Below, piece by piece: positions 8,507 to 16,890 of a DNA stretch of 37,453 nucleotides. Origin of the DNA: Enhygromyxa salina (GTDB taxonomy: Bacteria > Myxococcota_A > Polyangia > Nannocystales > Nannocystaceae); NCBI RefSeq assembly GCF_002994615.1, contig NZ_PVNK01000198.1, positions 1 through 37,453 of the forward strand, given 5' to 3'. Numbering within the stretch: position 1 is the stretch's first letter; each line of letters opens with the position of its first letter. The notes below the pieces were generated by a model. The model was not told where the DNA came from, searched no databases, and saw only the letters and a program-made list of their open reading frames with translations. Made by a program: the position numbers and the translations under genes.

Positions 8507-8586
8507 TGTCTTTAACGTCTCCAAGACTCGGGCCTCCGGCCCGACAACCTCGCTGCGCTCGGCCCCCAGGTCCTGGGAGACTGTCT
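8507..8586 (+). repeat. Dispersed intergenic repeat, copy A
   Basis: About 80 bp beginning tgtctttaacgtctcc and ending ctgggagactgtct. It contains a GC-rich hairpin (cgggcctccggcccg) and the block acaacctcgctgcgctcggc. The ends form an imperfect inverted repeat (GTCTCC...GGAGAC). It matches the tandem copies at 18421-18582 and the decayed copy at 19756-19815. It sits in the 233-bp gap between adh and the next gene; no gene was seen in the rest of that gap. Confidence 0.85.
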
Positions 8587-8716
8587 GCCCGCGTCGCCGT
8601 CGAGGCGCAAACGACAGATTTTCGCCGACGTCGCGGACGCCGTCGGCGACAGGGTCGGCGGTATGGTCACCAGCGAAAGCGCGACGCGGCGCGGCTTTGC
8701 GTCGGCGGGAGGGCGC

Positions 8717-9715
8717 TCAGGGCGGCGGGACCAGACACAGGCCGACGTTCTCGAGGCCCTCCGGCGCCTCGCCCTCTTCGTAGACCGACGTGCAATCGGT
8801 CCCCGGGATCGTGCACAGGTAGAGGGGATCGCTGAGGTCGCAGTACTCGGTGCAGCAGCTCGCGCCTTCGCACCCCGGCGCGGCCTCGCTGGCGACGCAG
8901 CTGCTCCCGGCCGCGCAGGAGTCGAAGCTCGTGCACTCCTCCCCGACCGCGGCCGCGCCCCCCTCCAACCAGCACATGAACGCGCCCTCGAACCAGTCGC
9001 AGGCGTAGCCGTCGGCGCAGTCTTGCGTGACCGGGTGGCAGCTCGTCAGACACAGGTTGATCGAGCCCTCGTTGGAGATCAGGCACTCCGTTCCGGGATC
9101 GCACACAGGGTCATCCGCGGTGCCCGTACAAAACGCCGTGCACACGCCTTCGGTGCCCTCGACGTGAAAGCAGTGGCTGCCCTGGTCGCAGTCGTCGGTC
9201 GCCTCGACGATCCCGCCGTAGGTGCACGCCTCGCCCGTCTCCTGGGAGCCCGTGATCGGCACGCACTTGTTGGCGTCGTAGGACTCCCCCGTGCTCGCGT
9301 AGGGCACACACTTCTCGCCCTCGGGGCAGTCTTGCGCGAAGGGGTCGCACTCGAACACGCCGTCCCACCAGTCGTTGACCGGCGAGCAGGCGTAGAAGCT
9401 CCCGCTCGTGTTGCTGTCGTCGTTGGTCATGTCCCCGTCGCCGTCGCCGGTCGTCGAGGTGTCCGACGAACTCGAGTCGCTCTCGCCGGTGGCCTCGGTG
9501 GTCTCGGAGCTCCCGGCGCTGGTCGTGGTGTTGCCGTCGTCGCCCGTGGTCTCGGTCGAGCACGCGCTGACGCCGAGCATGGTCGCCGCAGCCAGCGCAA
9601 AGGTGGACAGGGTCAGCCCGACGGGGGGCGCGACCTTGCGCTGAACCACGCCGCAAAAGGGGCACGCGTCGTCGGCTTCGCGCAAGTGACGATGGCAGCT
9701 CGAGCACGGGTACAT
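8717..9715 (-). CDS. Cys-rich lipoprotein with zinc-ribbon leader
   Basis: 332 residues from the ATG at 9715; a GTG six codons upstream is possible, but a TACGCT hexamer at 9728-9723 sits 7 nt before this ATG. The first 22 residues hold CxxC...CxxC (CSSCHRHL...CPFCG), a zinc-ribbon pattern. A hydrophobic stretch then ends in GVSAC, a lipobox. After it come Thr/Ser/Gly/Asp-rich linkers (TTGDGDGDM) and a domain of about 230 residues with roughly 24 Cys, probably disulfide bonded outside the inner membrane. Such proteins are common in Nannocystaceae; their function is unknown. The zinc ribbon would lie in the signal peptide that is normally removed. Confidence 0.8.
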   Translation of the reverse strand: MYPCSSCHRHLREADDACPFCGVVQRKVAPPVGLTLSTFALAAATMLGVSACSTETTGDDGNTTTSAGSSETTEATGESDSSSSDTSTTGDGDGDMTNDDSNTSGSFYACSPVNDWWDGVFECDPFAQDCPEGEKCVPYASTGESYDANKCVPITGSQETGEACTYGGIVEATDDCDQGSHCFHVEGTEGVCTAFCTGTADDPVCDPGTECLISNEGSINLCLTSCHPVTQDCADGYACDWFEGAFMCWLEGGAAAVGEECTSFDSCAAGSSCVASEAAPGCEGASCCTEYCDLSDPLYLCTIPGTDCTSVYEEGEAPEGLENVGLCLVPPP

Positions 9716-9792
9716 GACATCCAGCGTACGCACGGGGCCAATCCTGCGTCAACCGCGTTCGAGCTCCTGGACGGGGGCTATCATCCGCCACG

Positions 9793-10353
9793 GTGACCGA
9801 ATTCAAAGTCGGCTTCATTGGCACCCACGGCGTCGGCAAGACCACGCTGTGCTACGGACTCGCGGCCCGGCTCAAGGCCCGCGACGTCGTGCTCGATATC
9901 GTCCACGAGGTCGCGCGGCGCTGCCCGCTGCCGATCAACGAGCGCACGAGCCTCGCGGCGCAGTCGTGGATCCTACACACCCAGATCTCCGACGAGCTCG
10001 TGGCCGCGGCCCGGCACCCGGTCGTGCTGTGTGATCGCAGCGTGCTCGACAACTACGTGTATTTACTCCTGTCCGGGGGTCGGCAGCCGGGGCTCGACGC
10101 CATGGTCTCGTGGTGGCTCGAGACCTACGACCGACTGATCTACGTGCCGATCGTCGACGAGCCCCGGCCCGACGGTATGCGCTCGACCGACGTCAGCTTT
10201 CAGCGGGCCGTGGACTCGCGCCTGCTCAAGGAGCTCGAGGCCCGCGGCGTCGAGGTGCTTCGTCTGCAACCTCGCGCGCGCGACCGGTGGTTGGACCTCG
10301 CCGAAGACGAGGTCCGCGCCCACCTCGACACCCGGCAGCTGCCGCTGCTGTGA
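9793..10353 (+). CDS. AAA/P-loop kinase-like protein (NadR/AAA_28 type)
   Basis: 186 residues. Walker A is GTHGVGKTT at 10-18. The segment CDRSVLDNYVY (D81-R82) resembles the DRS/D-R-x lid-side motif of deoxynucleoside and nicotinamide-riboside kinases, and the chain length fits a single kinase-like domain. It could phosphorylate a small nucleoside-like metabolite; the substrate cannot be told. The start is a GTG at 9793, and a TATCAT hexamer ends 8 nt before it, so the leader would be very short. It diverges from the Cys-rich lipoprotein gene. Confidence 0.78.
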   Translation: MTEFKVGFIGTHGVGKTTLCYGLAARLKARDVVLDIVHEVARRCPLPINERTSLAAQSWILHTQISDELVAAARHPVVLCDRSVLDNYVYLLLSGGRQPGLDAMVSWWLETYDRLIYVPIVDEPRPDGMRSTDVSFQRAVDSRLLKELEARGVEVLRLQPRARDRWLDLAEDEVRAHLDTRQLPLL

Positions 10354-10434
10354 GCACGACGAGGCCCCGTGTTGTCTCGGACCGCCTCCCTCGCTTTACC
10401 TGCCGGGCTGGGAAAAGCGGCGCCCGGGTCCGGC

Positions 10435-10578
10435 TCAGAGGCCGTGGTCGTAGGGCGCCTGGCCCTCGCGGTTGACGCGATCCAGGCGGTACAGCCAGGT
10501 GTACAGGCGGTAGCCGGAGTACAGGATCACGGCCCACATGACGGCAAACAAGACGATGGCTCCGGTCGTCGCTGACAT
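10435..10578 (-). CDS. Small single-span membrane protein
   Basis: 47 residues from the ATG at 10578. A hydrophobic helix (about residues 6-31, rich in aromatic residues) is followed by a charged tail (RLDRVNREGQAPYDHGL), giving an N-out/C-in or hairpin-free topology. It lies between the kinase-like gene and argS on the opposite strand. A GAGAG sequence lies about 10-15 nt upstream. The residue composition fits a real small membrane protein, but no family is recognised. A longer frame extends upstream across argS; that part is antisense shadow. Confidence 0.5.
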   Translation of the reverse strand: MSATTGAIVLFAVMWAVILYSGYRLYTWLYRLDRVNREGQAPYDHGL

Positions 10579-10704
10579 GGCTGCGCGCTCTCGGGGCCTT
10601 CTACCACGGCGCTGACGGCCTGTCTCACGAGTCGCCCCGTCAGTTTTGCCGGCAGGCGGCCCTCCCTCTGGGCGGCCGTAGGCCGGGATAGTACGTTTCG
10701 CGTC

Positions 10705-12513
10705 ATGCGACCCGACGCCCTCGCCCAGGAAGTCGCCAAGCGGCTCGCGCCCGTGCTCCCCGAGGCCGCGGGCCTCGACGTCGACGCGATCGCCGCTCTG
10801 CTCGCGCCGCCGCCCAAGCCCGAGCTCGGCGACTTCGCGTTCCCCTGCTTTCGCCTGGCCAAGGCCCTGCGCAACGCACCACCCAAGATCGCGATCGAGC
10901 TCGCGGCCGCGCTCGCCGACGCGGGTGACGACGCCCTGATCGCCGAGGCCACGCCCGCTGGCCCCTACCTCAACCTCCGGCTGCACCCGCACGAGGCCGC
11001 CCGCCACCTCCTGGCCCCGTGGGCCCGGGGCGAGCTGCCCGAGCACCCGCGCTCCGATCAAAAAATCATGATCGAGTACTCGCAGCCCAACACCCACAAG
11101 GGCTTCCACGTCGGGCACATGCGCAACCTGTGCCTCGGCGACAGCCTCGTGCGGCTGCTGCGGGCGACGGGCCACGAGGTCATCGCCGCCAACTACCTCG
11201 GCGACGTCGGGACCCACGTCGCCAAGTGCCTGTGGGGCCTCGAGGCGCTCGTCGACGAAGAGCCGCCCGAGCAGGGCCGCGGCGAGTGGCTCGGCCAGAT
11301 CTACGCCAAGGCCGCGATCCAGCTCGAAGACTGGGAGACCGCCGCCAAGGCCGGCGACGAGGCGGCCGCGGCCAGCTACGCGGCCGCGCGCGAGCGCATG
11401 AGCGTGATCCTCCGCGGCATCGAGACCCGGGATCCGACCTACTACGAGCTGTGGCAGCGGACGCGGCAGTGGTCGCTCGACGCCTTCGAGGAGATCTACG
11501 AGTGGACCCAGGTCGAGTTCGACCGGGTGTTCTACGAGAGCGAGGTCGACGAGCCCGGCCTGAAGATCGTCGACGAGTTCCTCGAAAAGGGCGTGTTCAT
11601 CGAGAGCCGCGGCGCGATCGGGATCGAGAACCCCGAGATCAAGCACATGCCCTTCTTCATGCTGCGCAAGAGCGACGGCACCGGGCTCTACGCGACCAAG
11701 GATCTGGCCCTCGCGCGGATGAAGTTCGAGGAGTTCGGCATCGATCGCTCGATCTACGTCGTCGACGCCCGCCAGAGCGACCACTTCAAGCAGGTGTTCT
11801 TGACCCTGAAGAAGATGGGCTTCGCCCAGGCCGAGCTGTGCGAGCACGTCGGCTACGAGATGGTCGAGCTGCCCGACGGCGCGATGAGCAGCCGCAAGGG
11901 CAACGTGATCTTGTTCCGGGCCCTGCGCGAGCAGCTCGCGAGCTCGCTCGAGGCCAGCTTCTTCCACGCGTTTCGGGGCGAGTGGTCCGACGAGGAGATC
12001 GACACCGCGCTGCATCAGGTCTCGCTCGGGGCGATCAAGTACGGGATGCTCGCGCGGGACAACAATCAGAAGATCGTGTTCGACATGGCCAAGTGGACCG
12101 AGGTCCAAGGCGGTGACGGCGGGGCGGCGCTGCAGTACGTCAGCGCGCGCACGACCTCGCTGCTGCGCAAGGCGGCCGAGCGCGGGATGACGATCGATGA
12201 AGGGCTGCTGACCGGCGAGACGGCGACCCAGGCGGGGACCCTGGGTGAGATCGCGGAGCGGGCGTTGATGCAGGCGCTGATCGGGCTGCCGGGCTCGGTC
12301 GCCCAGGCCGCGAGCACGCTGCGGCCGTCAATTCTGTGCGGCCAGCTGTACGGCCTGGCGAAGGCCTACAATCGCTTTCAGCAAGAGTGCAACGTGATCC
12401 ACCAGGACGACCCGGGGGTCGTGCAGGCGCGCCTGTTGCTGGTCAAGGCGACCCAGGCGGCGCTCGGCTGGGGGCTCTCGCTGCTCGGGATTCCAGCGCC
12501 CGAGCGGATGTGA
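10705..12513 (+). CDS. argS: Arginyl-tRNA synthetase
   Basis: 602 residues, normal length. It charges tRNA-Arg with arginine. The class I signatures are HVGHMRN (about 135-141, the HIGH motif) and MSSRKGN (about 393-399, the KMSKS-like motif). The N-terminal additional domain and the C-terminal anticodon-binding helical domain are present. The ATG at 10705 follows a GATAGT hexamer by 12 nt, with no Shine-Dalgarno. The following helical-repeat gene starts 36 bp downstream. Confidence 0.97.
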   Translation: MRPDALAQEVAKRLAPVLPEAAGLDVDAIAALLAPPPKPELGDFAFPCFRLAKALRNAPPKIAIELAAALADAGDDALIAEATPAGPYLNLRLHPHEAARHLLAPWARGELPEHPRSDQKIMIEYSQPNTHKGFHVGHMRNLCLGDSLVRLLRATGHEVIAANYLGDVGTHVAKCLWGLEALVDEEPPEQGRGEWLGQIYAKAAIQLEDWETAAKAGDEAAAASYAAARERMSVILRGIETRDPTYYELWQRTRQWSLDAFEEIYEWTQVEFDRVFYESEVDEPGLKIVDEFLEKGVFIESRGAIGIENPEIKHMPFFMLRKSDGTGLYATKDLALARMKFEEFGIDRSIYVVDARQSDHFKQVFLTLKKMGFAQAELCEHVGYEMVELPDGAMSSRKGNVILFRALREQLASSLEASFFHAFRGEWSDEEIDTALHQVSLGAIKYGMLARDNNQKIVFDMAKWTEVQGGDGGAALQYVSARTTSLLRKAAERGMTIDEGLLTGETATQAGTLGEIAERALMQALIGLPGSVAQAASTLRPSILCGQLYGLAKAYNRFQQECNVIHQDDPGVVQARLLLVKATQAALGWGLSLLGIPAPERM

Positions 12514-12549
12514 GGCCTCGCCAGCCCGCCAGCGGGTAGCATCGCGGGC

Positions 12550-15500
12550 ATGGACTTCGCCGTGTTCATGCGCCTGCTCGACCGTCTCGACCACAACGAG
12601 CGGATCGCCGAGCTCATCGCCCACGCCAGCGGCCTCGGGGCCGCCGAGGTCGAGGCCCTCGGCCGCGAGCTGTGGTCGGGCGACGTCCACCAGCGCAGGC
12701 TCGCCCTCCACGTCGCGTGGCTCACCCGCGACCTCCGCCTGCCGTGGCTGGCCCTCACCGATGACCCCTCGCGCAGCGTCCGGGCCCTGGCCGCCAAGCT
12801 CGTCGGCTGCTACGCCGAGGAGGTCCCCGTCGAGCTCCTCGATCAGCTCGACGCTCGCACGCTGCGGCGGCTGCTCTCGCACCTGGTCCGACGCCGCCGA
12901 GCGAAGATCGCCGAGGTCCTCGTCGACGGCCTGCTCGCGCGCGAGCGCTGGACCGAGGCGGCCTACCTGCTCCCGATCTGCTCGACCGAGATGATCACCG
13001 CGCAGCTCGACCGGGCCTGGCCGGAGCCCTTGTGGGCGCGCCTGGCCAAGTATCGGGGCGACCTGATGCGCGCCCGCGTCGAGGGCCTGTTCGCCGCCAA
13101 CCCCGAGCGCCCGGACCTGATCTGGCGACGCTTCCGCGCCGGGGTGTGGACGAGCCTGGCGCGGACCCAGCCCGCGGCCCTCGCCGACTGGGTCGAGCGC
13201 TTCGCCGACGCCGACAGCCTGCCCCAGGTGCTCAATGGCGCCCTCCCCGAGCTGATCCGCTGGTCCCCCCAGCGCGCGATCGCCTGGCTGGTCCCACGCA
13301 TCCCGTGGCTGAGCCGCCGCGCGCTCCCGGCCGGCCTGGCCAAGGCCGCGGCCCGCCTCGACGACGAGGCCCTCGCGCCCCTGTGTCGCGGCCTCGCGCA
13401 CGCCCACGCGCCGCACCTGCTCGCTCAGCTCGTGGCCCGGATGCCGCATGTCCGCCGCGGTCAGCTGTTCGAGGCCGCGACCACCAAGCTCGAGCTCGCG
13501 TTGATCGAGTGGCCCGTCGAGCTCCTCGCCCTGCTGCCGCGATCGCTGCGCGACCGCGAGACCGCGCGCATGCTCGAGCTCAGCCGGGCCCAGACCGACG
13601 GGAGCTGGCGGCGCGAGCTGCTTGGGCTGCGCTCGATCGACGCCGCGCGGCCGCTGCTCGAGGCCGAGGGCCGCGCGGCCCAGGCGAGCGAGCGCGCCGA
13701 GGCCCACGCGGCGATGATCTTCAGCAGCGCCCGCTCGCGCGCAGGGATGGCCCAGACCCTCGCGTGGCTCGCTCGGATCCGCAACGAGCAAGACCCCGTT
13801 CGCCTCGCGGTGCTCAGCGCCCTGGCCAAGGTCTCGGCTCGACACTTCGACGACCCCGCGGCCCTCGACGCGGTCGTCTCGCCGATCTTCGAGGCCCGCG
13901 ACACCTCCCACGCGACCCGGCTCCAGGCCGCGCGCCTCGCCCAGCGCCTGCTGATCTCCCGCGCGACCGAGCCGCGCTCCGCGATGTTCAAGGCCGGCCT
14001 GAGCATCCTCGAGCGTCTCGCGGGCCAGGCCGGGACCCTGAACCTCCCACGCCTCGATCACAACCTGCCCCGGGGCGCCGAGCAGGCGATCTTCAAGGTC
14101 CTGCGACCCTGGATCGAGGACGCCAGGCGGCGCCAGCAAGAGCAGCACGTGTTCCGACTGTGGACGGCCCTGGGCAAGCGCGCGTGGGAGGTCGAGGAGC
14201 TCGGCGCGCTGATCGGCGACATAATCTGGCGCGGGCAAAAAACCAACGCCAGCCACGCGGCCCGGCTGTGGATCGCCGATCCCAAGACCCGCGACGCTCG
14301 GGTCCGCGAGCTGGTCAAGCGCGACCGCTCGGCGCTCTACCTCGCGGGCGTGTTCGAGCACTGCCACCGCCGACGCCAGACCCTGCTCGTCGATCGTTTC
14401 GCGACATCCGCCCCGCGCGGGCGCTTCCACAACGGCAAGGTCGTGTTCATCCCGGCGGTCCGGCGCGGGTTCGAGCGCTGGCCGACGGCGCTGCAGCGCC
14501 AGTACCTCGAGCTGATCGAGGCCGGCGAGGCCGAGCCCCGCCAGTTCGCCCAGACCCGGGCCGCGCTGGTCAAGATGCGGGCCCGGGTCCCCCTGACCCG
14601 CGTCGCCGATCTGCTCGGCGCGCTCGAGTCGACCGACGTCAACGTCCAGGAGGCCGCGCTCGGGGCCTTGCCCTCGGTCGACGATCCGAGCCCCGCGCTG
14701 CCGATCTTGCTCGAGCACCTCGACGGAGATCGGGCCCGGGTGGCCATGTACGCCATGCCGCAGCTCGCCCGGCTGATCCCGCGCGCGCGCTTCGTCGAGG
14801 CTCTCGCCGAGCTCCTCGGCCGCCCCCGGCTCAAGGTCACCGTACACAAGGAGGCCCTGCGCCTCCTCGGTCAGCTCGCAACGCCGCGAGCCTTGCAGCT
14901 GCTGCGCGAGGCCTGGGCCAAGCCCCTGCATCGCGACGTCCGGATCGCGGCGCTCCACGCCGCGCGCTCGGTCCTGAGCCAGCCCGAGTCGTGGGAGATC
15001 CTGACCAGCGCCGCGTCCGACGAGGACCCGGACATCGCCCGCGCCGTCGTCGAGGTCCCGCTGCTCAACGTGCCCGCGGCCTACCGCGAGCGCTACGTCG
15101 AGGTCATGGCTGCGATCGCCGATCACCCCGGCCCGGCCGCCCGCGCGGCGCTGTTTGGGGCCCTTGGAAGTGGCTGGTCTGCCGCCGCCCCGGTCGCCGT
15201 GGTCGAGCTCGCGGCCCGGGTCATCGCCAGGCTCGATCCCCTCGACCCCTGGCAGGCCGCGGCTCGCGTGCTCGCCCAGGGCACGCGCTCGAGCGCGACG
15301 CATGGCGCTTGCGCCGAGCTCGTCGACGCCCTCGTCGTCGCTGCCGATCGCGACATCGCGCCCGCGGGCGAGCGCGACCGCGTCGGCCATCAGCGACTGG
15401 TCCGGGTCCTCGACTTGCTCGGCGCGGATCGTCACCCGGTCAACGCGACGCTGGTCGAGCGCCTCGCACAGCGGCTCCTCGCTCAGCCACGCTGGTGGAC

Positions 15501-15858
15501 CGCTGGCGCCCGGCTGCGGGTCACTGCGAGCGCCAACGGCAGGCTCGGCGCCGTGCTGACCGAACTCCTCGCCAGCGCACCGACGCCGAGGTGCGCCCGC
15601 ACGCTCGAGCGCGCCGCGGCCGCTGCCGCGACGACGAGCGAGGCCCGCAACTGGACCGATGAGGACGCGGAGGCGGTCGTCGACACGCTCATCGCCAGCG
15701 GGCCGAGCGGCCGGATCGTCGCGCTCGCGATGCTGGCCGAGTTCGGACCCCGCTCGGGCTGGACCGCGACCTGGGTCGAGCGCCTGGCGACGCTGCGGGA
15801 GGACGCGGATCTCGACGTCCAAGCGGCGGCGCGCGAGCTGTGGATCGCCGCCGCCTGA
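12550..15858 (+). CDS. Large alpha-helical repeat (HEAT-like) protein
   Basis: 1102 residues with no signal peptide or membrane span. The chain is made of recurring amphipathic helix pairs rich in Ala, Leu and Arg (for example VNVQEAALGALPSVDDP, HRDVRIAALHAARSVL), the pattern of HEAT/Armadillo solenoids. No catalytic motif was found. Solenoids of this size usually act as protein-binding scaffolds; the partner here is unknown. A TAGCAT hexamer ends 7 nt before the ATG. The gene lies 36 bp after argS and 48 bp before a lipoprotein gene, all on the plus strand, so co-transcription is possible. Confidence 0.75.
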   Translation: MDFAVFMRLLDRLDHNERIAELIAHASGLGAAEVEALGRELWSGDVHQRRLALHVAWLTRDLRLPWLALTDDPSRSVRALAAKLVGCYAEEVPVELLDQLDARTLRRLLSHLVRRRRAKIAEVLVDGLLARERWTEAAYLLPICSTEMITAQLDRAWPEPLWARLAKYRGDLMRARVEGLFAANPERPDLIWRRFRAGVWTSLARTQPAALADWVERFADADSLPQVLNGALPELIRWSPQRAIAWLVPRIPWLSRRALPAGLAKAAARLDDEALAPLCRGLAHAHAPHLLAQLVARMPHVRRGQLFEAATTKLELALIEWPVELLALLPRSLRDRETARMLELSRAQTDGSWRRELLGLRSIDAARPLLEAEGRAAQASERAEAHAAMIFSSARSRAGMAQTLAWLARIRNEQDPVRLAVLSALAKVSARHFDDPAALDAVVSPIFEARDTSHATRLQAARLAQRLLISRATEPRSAMFKAGLSILERLAGQAGTLNLPRLDHNLPRGAEQAIFKVLRPWIEDARRRQQEQHVFRLWTALGKRAWEVEELGALIGDIIWRGQKTNASHAARLWIADPKTRDARVRELVKRDRSALYLAGVFEHCHRRRQTLLVDRFATSAPRGRFHNGKVVFIPAVRRGFERWPTALQRQYLELIEAGEAEPRQFAQTRAALVKMRARVPLTRVADLLGALESTDVNVQEAALGALPSVDDPSPALPILLEHLDGDRARVAMYAMPQLARLIPRARFVEALAELLGRPRLKVTVHKEALRLLGQLATPRALQLLREAWAKPLHRDVRIAALHAARSVLSQPESWEILTSAASDEDPDIARAVVEVPLLNVPAAYRERYVEVMAAIADHPGPAARAALFGALGSGWSAAAPVAVVELAARVIARLDPLDPWQAAARVLAQGTRSSATHGACAELVDALVVAADRDIAPAGERDRVGHQRLVRVLDLLGADRHPVNATLVERLAQRLLAQPRWWTAGARLRVTASANGRLGAVLTELLASAPTPRCARTLERAAAAAATTSEARNWTDEDAEAVVDTLIASGPSGRIVALAMLAEFGPRSGWTATWVERLATLREDADLDVQAAARELWIAAA

Positions 15859-15906
15859 GTCGGCGTGATCGATCCGCCGCCCTCGCGGCACCCCCAGGTT
15901 GAAGCC

Positions 15907-16890
15907 ATGAAGACCTTGCAGCTCATCTCTACCTTGACCTTCGCCGTGCTCGGCGGCCTGACCCTCAGCGCGTGCGACCGAACCATCGAGTCCTACGATG
16001 AGGTGTCGGATTCTGAAGACCCCGCCATGGATCCTGAAGACCCCGACGCGGATCCTGAAGACCCCGACGCGGAACCTCAGGCCCTAACTGGCACCGCGTG
16101 CACGAACCTTGGCGAGGCCGTCTCGTGTGGCGACGAGGGCGAAGTGGCCTACTGCGCCTACATGGAGAGCGCAGACGCGCGGCAGTACGGCCCCTGCCTC
16201 GCACCCGAGGAGGTCGAGTGCGAGCCCGGCGAGTGGAAGCACGTCCCGGGCCCGCCGGTCGAAGAGGGGGAGGGAGAGGGGGAGGAGGAGTGGGGCGACC
16301 CCTGCGGCGACATCGACTACCTGTGTGAGCTCGCGGGCGGCGTCCCCTACTGGCAAGAGCAGTACTGCGACACCCCGCTGGTCCTGAGCTTCGACGCCTC
16401 GCCGGTCGAGATGATCGCGGCCGAGTCAACGCCCGCCGCCACCTTCGACATCTCGATGCGCGCCGACTCGTGCATCTCGACGGACTGGCCGAGCGCGGCC
16501 ACCCCCTGGCTGGTCATCGACCTCGATCAAAACGGCATGATCGACGGAGGCCACGAGCTGTTCGGCTCGGGTACCCAGCTGCTCGACGGCAACCACGCTC
16601 CAAACGGCTTCGCCGCCCTCGCCGAGCTCGACGCCGACGGCAACGACCTGATCGACGGCGCCGACCCGCGCTTCGACGAGCTGATGCTGTGGCGCGACTG
16701 GGACGCCGACCGCGTGTCGACCCCCGACGAGCTCACGCCCCTGCTCGACAGCGGCGTCAACAGCCTCCCGGTCGAGTTCGACATCGCCGTCGACTGTGAC
16801 GAGCGGGGCAACTGCGGGGTCCAGCGCGCGAGCTTCGAGCACGCGGGCGGGGTCGGTGAGGTCGTCGACGTGTACCTCGCTTGTCACTGA
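15907..16890 (+). CDS. Calcium-binding-type lipoprotein
   Basis: 327 residues from the ATG at 15907 (a GTG at 15865 is in frame, but only the ATG puts a signal peptide at the N-terminus). Lipobox: GGLTLSAC. An acidic direct repeat follows (DPEDPDADPEDPDAEP, coded by two identical 21-bp units near 16029-16070), then a Cys-containing region. The C-terminal half has IDLDQNGMIDGGHELFG, ELDADGNDLIDGADPRFDEL and LWRDWDADRVSTPDEL. This is the EF-hand-like module often found at the ends of large bacterial adhesins and RTX proteins, here alone. It likely binds Ca2+ at the cell surface. Its stop overlaps that of the convergent gene by 7 bp. Confidence 0.78.
   Translation: MKTLQLISTLTFAVLGGLTLSACDRTIESYDEVSDSEDPAMDPEDPDADPEDPDAEPQALTGTACTNLGEAVSCGDEGEVAYCAYMESADARQYGPCLAPEEVECEPGEWKHVPGPPVEEGEGEGEEEWGDPCGDIDYLCELAGGVPYWQEQYCDTPLVLSFDASPVEMIAAESTPAATFDISMRADSCISTDWPSAATPWLVIDLDQNGMIDGGHELFGSGTQLLDGNHAPNGFAALAELDADGNDLIDGADPRFDELMLWRDWDADRVSTPDELTPLLDSGVNSLPVEFDIAVDCDERGNCGVQRASFEHAGGVGEVVDVYLACH

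Noticed and set aside
12328..15891. Long minus-strand frame (1187 codons) across the helical-repeat gene
   Set aside because: No recognisable domain and arginine/glycine-heavy. The plus-strand protein has a regular helical pattern and a good upstream context.
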